Shown: in pieces, positions 63,677-64,000 of the stretch
Numbering within the stretch: position 1 is the stretch's first letter
Layout: the number at the start of each line of letters is the position of its first letter
Source of the DNA: Candidatus Thiodictyon syntrophicum
GTDB taxonomy: Bacteria; Pseudomonadota; Gammaproteobacteria; Chromatiales; Chromatiaceae
Reading direction: 5' to 3'
Assembly: GCF_002813775.1 (NCBI RefSeq)
Contig: NZ_CP020370.1
Location: 3,373,501-3,437,500, forward strand
Length of the DNA: 64,000 bases
Translations under genes and position numbers: made by a program
Notes under the pieces: model-generated
What the model was told of the DNA's origin: nothing
The model's database searches: none
The model's input: the letters and a program-made list of their open reading frames with translations, nothing else

Positions 63677-63820
63677 GAATTGATCGCGGTTGCCTACGAC
63701 GATGCGGTCCTTCTGGCGGCGCGCGAGACGGGGCTTGCCGAGGCCGCGTTTCCGGCCTCCTGCCCCTGGACATTTCAGGAAATGATGGACGACGGATTCC
63801 GGCCCGACCCGTCGGCTTGA
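63677..63820 (+). pseudogene. DUF29 protein C-terminal fragment
   Basis: The frame ELIAVAYDDAVLLAARETGL, then AEAAFPASCPWTFQEMMDDG and FRPDPSA-stop, matches the usual end of DUF29 proteins (PxxCPWTxxQxLDxxFxP). Only the last 47 or so codons remain, directly after the antitoxin gene, so a deletion has probably joined two loci. Confidence 0.65.
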
Positions 63821-63873
63821 CTCCACCGGACCCTTAAGGCAGGTTCAGCGGTTTGACGTCGCACCCTTAAGCC

Positions 63874-64000
63874 ATGGACCCGACCCCCCCCGATCTCCCG
63901 GCCCTCCCGCGCCCCCTGCCCGCCCTGCGTCACGATAGCGCGCGTCGGCGCCGCGTGGACCTGCGCGCCGTCGTGGCACTGGCCGCCCCGCTGTTCCTGA
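63874..64000 (+). CDS. Start of a membrane protein, possibly MATE-type efflux (partial)
   Basis: 42 codons are visible: a proline-rich hydrophilic start, then RVDLRAVVALAAPLFL entering a membrane helix at the window edge. The pattern of basic residue, short amphipathic stretch and LA(A/L)PLFL is common at the start of MATE transporters, but this is a guess from one helix. GCCATG is preceded by no strong ribosome-binding site. Confidence 0.4.
   Translation, partial: MDPTPPDLPALPRPLPALRHDSARRRRVDLRAVVALAAPLFL

Overview
The window is high-GC DNA (neighbourhood composition around two thirds GC) that looks like a purple sulfur gammaproteobacterium (Chromatiaceae-like). The reasons are a phosphoribulokinase of the short bacterial type, Tex, RsmF, RND and MoaA proteins of gammaproteobacterial style, a large number of palindromic intergenic repeats, and many accessory and defence genes in various states of decay. 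The genus cannot be fixed from the sequence alone.

Layout. 1-6.3 kb: a membrane PAS-GGDEF cyclase (minus strand, cut by the window edge) and an RND efflux pair (lipoprotein adaptor plus inner-membrane pump). 6.8-8.3 kb: a STAS protein, a collapsed radC relic and a DUF1016 nuclease relic. 8.8-9.8 kb: phosphoribulokinase and tRNA-Leu(UAG). 10-12.8 kb: a composite pseudogene (PhnD-like binding protein joined to a sigma-54 response regulator), an UPF0175/DUF3368 toxin-antitoxin remnant and an arsenite-oxidase-like relic. 12.9-17.5 kb: moaA and a large TPR protein with 144-bp coding repeats and a C-terminal HEPN-type RNxxxH motif. 17.9-18.5 kb: a HigB/HigA-type pair. 18.8-23.2 kb: an arsenic operon arsR-arsC-acr3-arsD-arsA followed by a sigZ-like tail.

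23.6-34.6 kb is a defence island: a TIR-CHAT-STAND-TPR protein (one frameshift), an IS1/IS1595-like insertion sequence that cuts an ATPase/PD-(D/E)XK protein, and a TIR-STAND-TPR protein interrupted by one nonsense codon. 35.7-38 kb: TSUP permease, tiny coupled ORF, ArsP/DUF318 permease and a CxxC thioredoxin-fold protein. 38.3-42.9 kb: EF-hand protein, a decayed P-type ATPase joined to a DsbB-like domain, an Rpn/DUF2887 relic and a second CxxC thioredoxin-fold protein. 43.2-49.3 kb: a relic of the TIR-STAND family and a degraded type I-E-like CRISPR-Cas locus (cas8e, cas7e and cas3 fragments, cas5e, three repeats). 49.6-55.1 kb: a second EF-hand copy, RsmF and a large secreted glycoside-hydrolase-like protein. 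55.2-58.9 kb: an asparagine-synthase-like gene split by a DUF6399 transposase element. 59-64 kb: a membrane protein, a phosphopantetheinyl transferase, Tex, an antitoxin with a DUF29 relic, and the start of a membrane protein.

Two themes cut across the window. First, several families of palindromic repeats fill most intergenic gaps, and some sit in frame inside the defence genes. One family carries the same terminal inverted repeats (CCTTGATCATNNTCCCGGCC) as the DUF6399 transposase element, so these short elements may be its non-autonomous relatives. Second, an unusual share of accessory genes are broken by internal deletions, single-base frameshifts or single nonsense codons, while core genes are intact.
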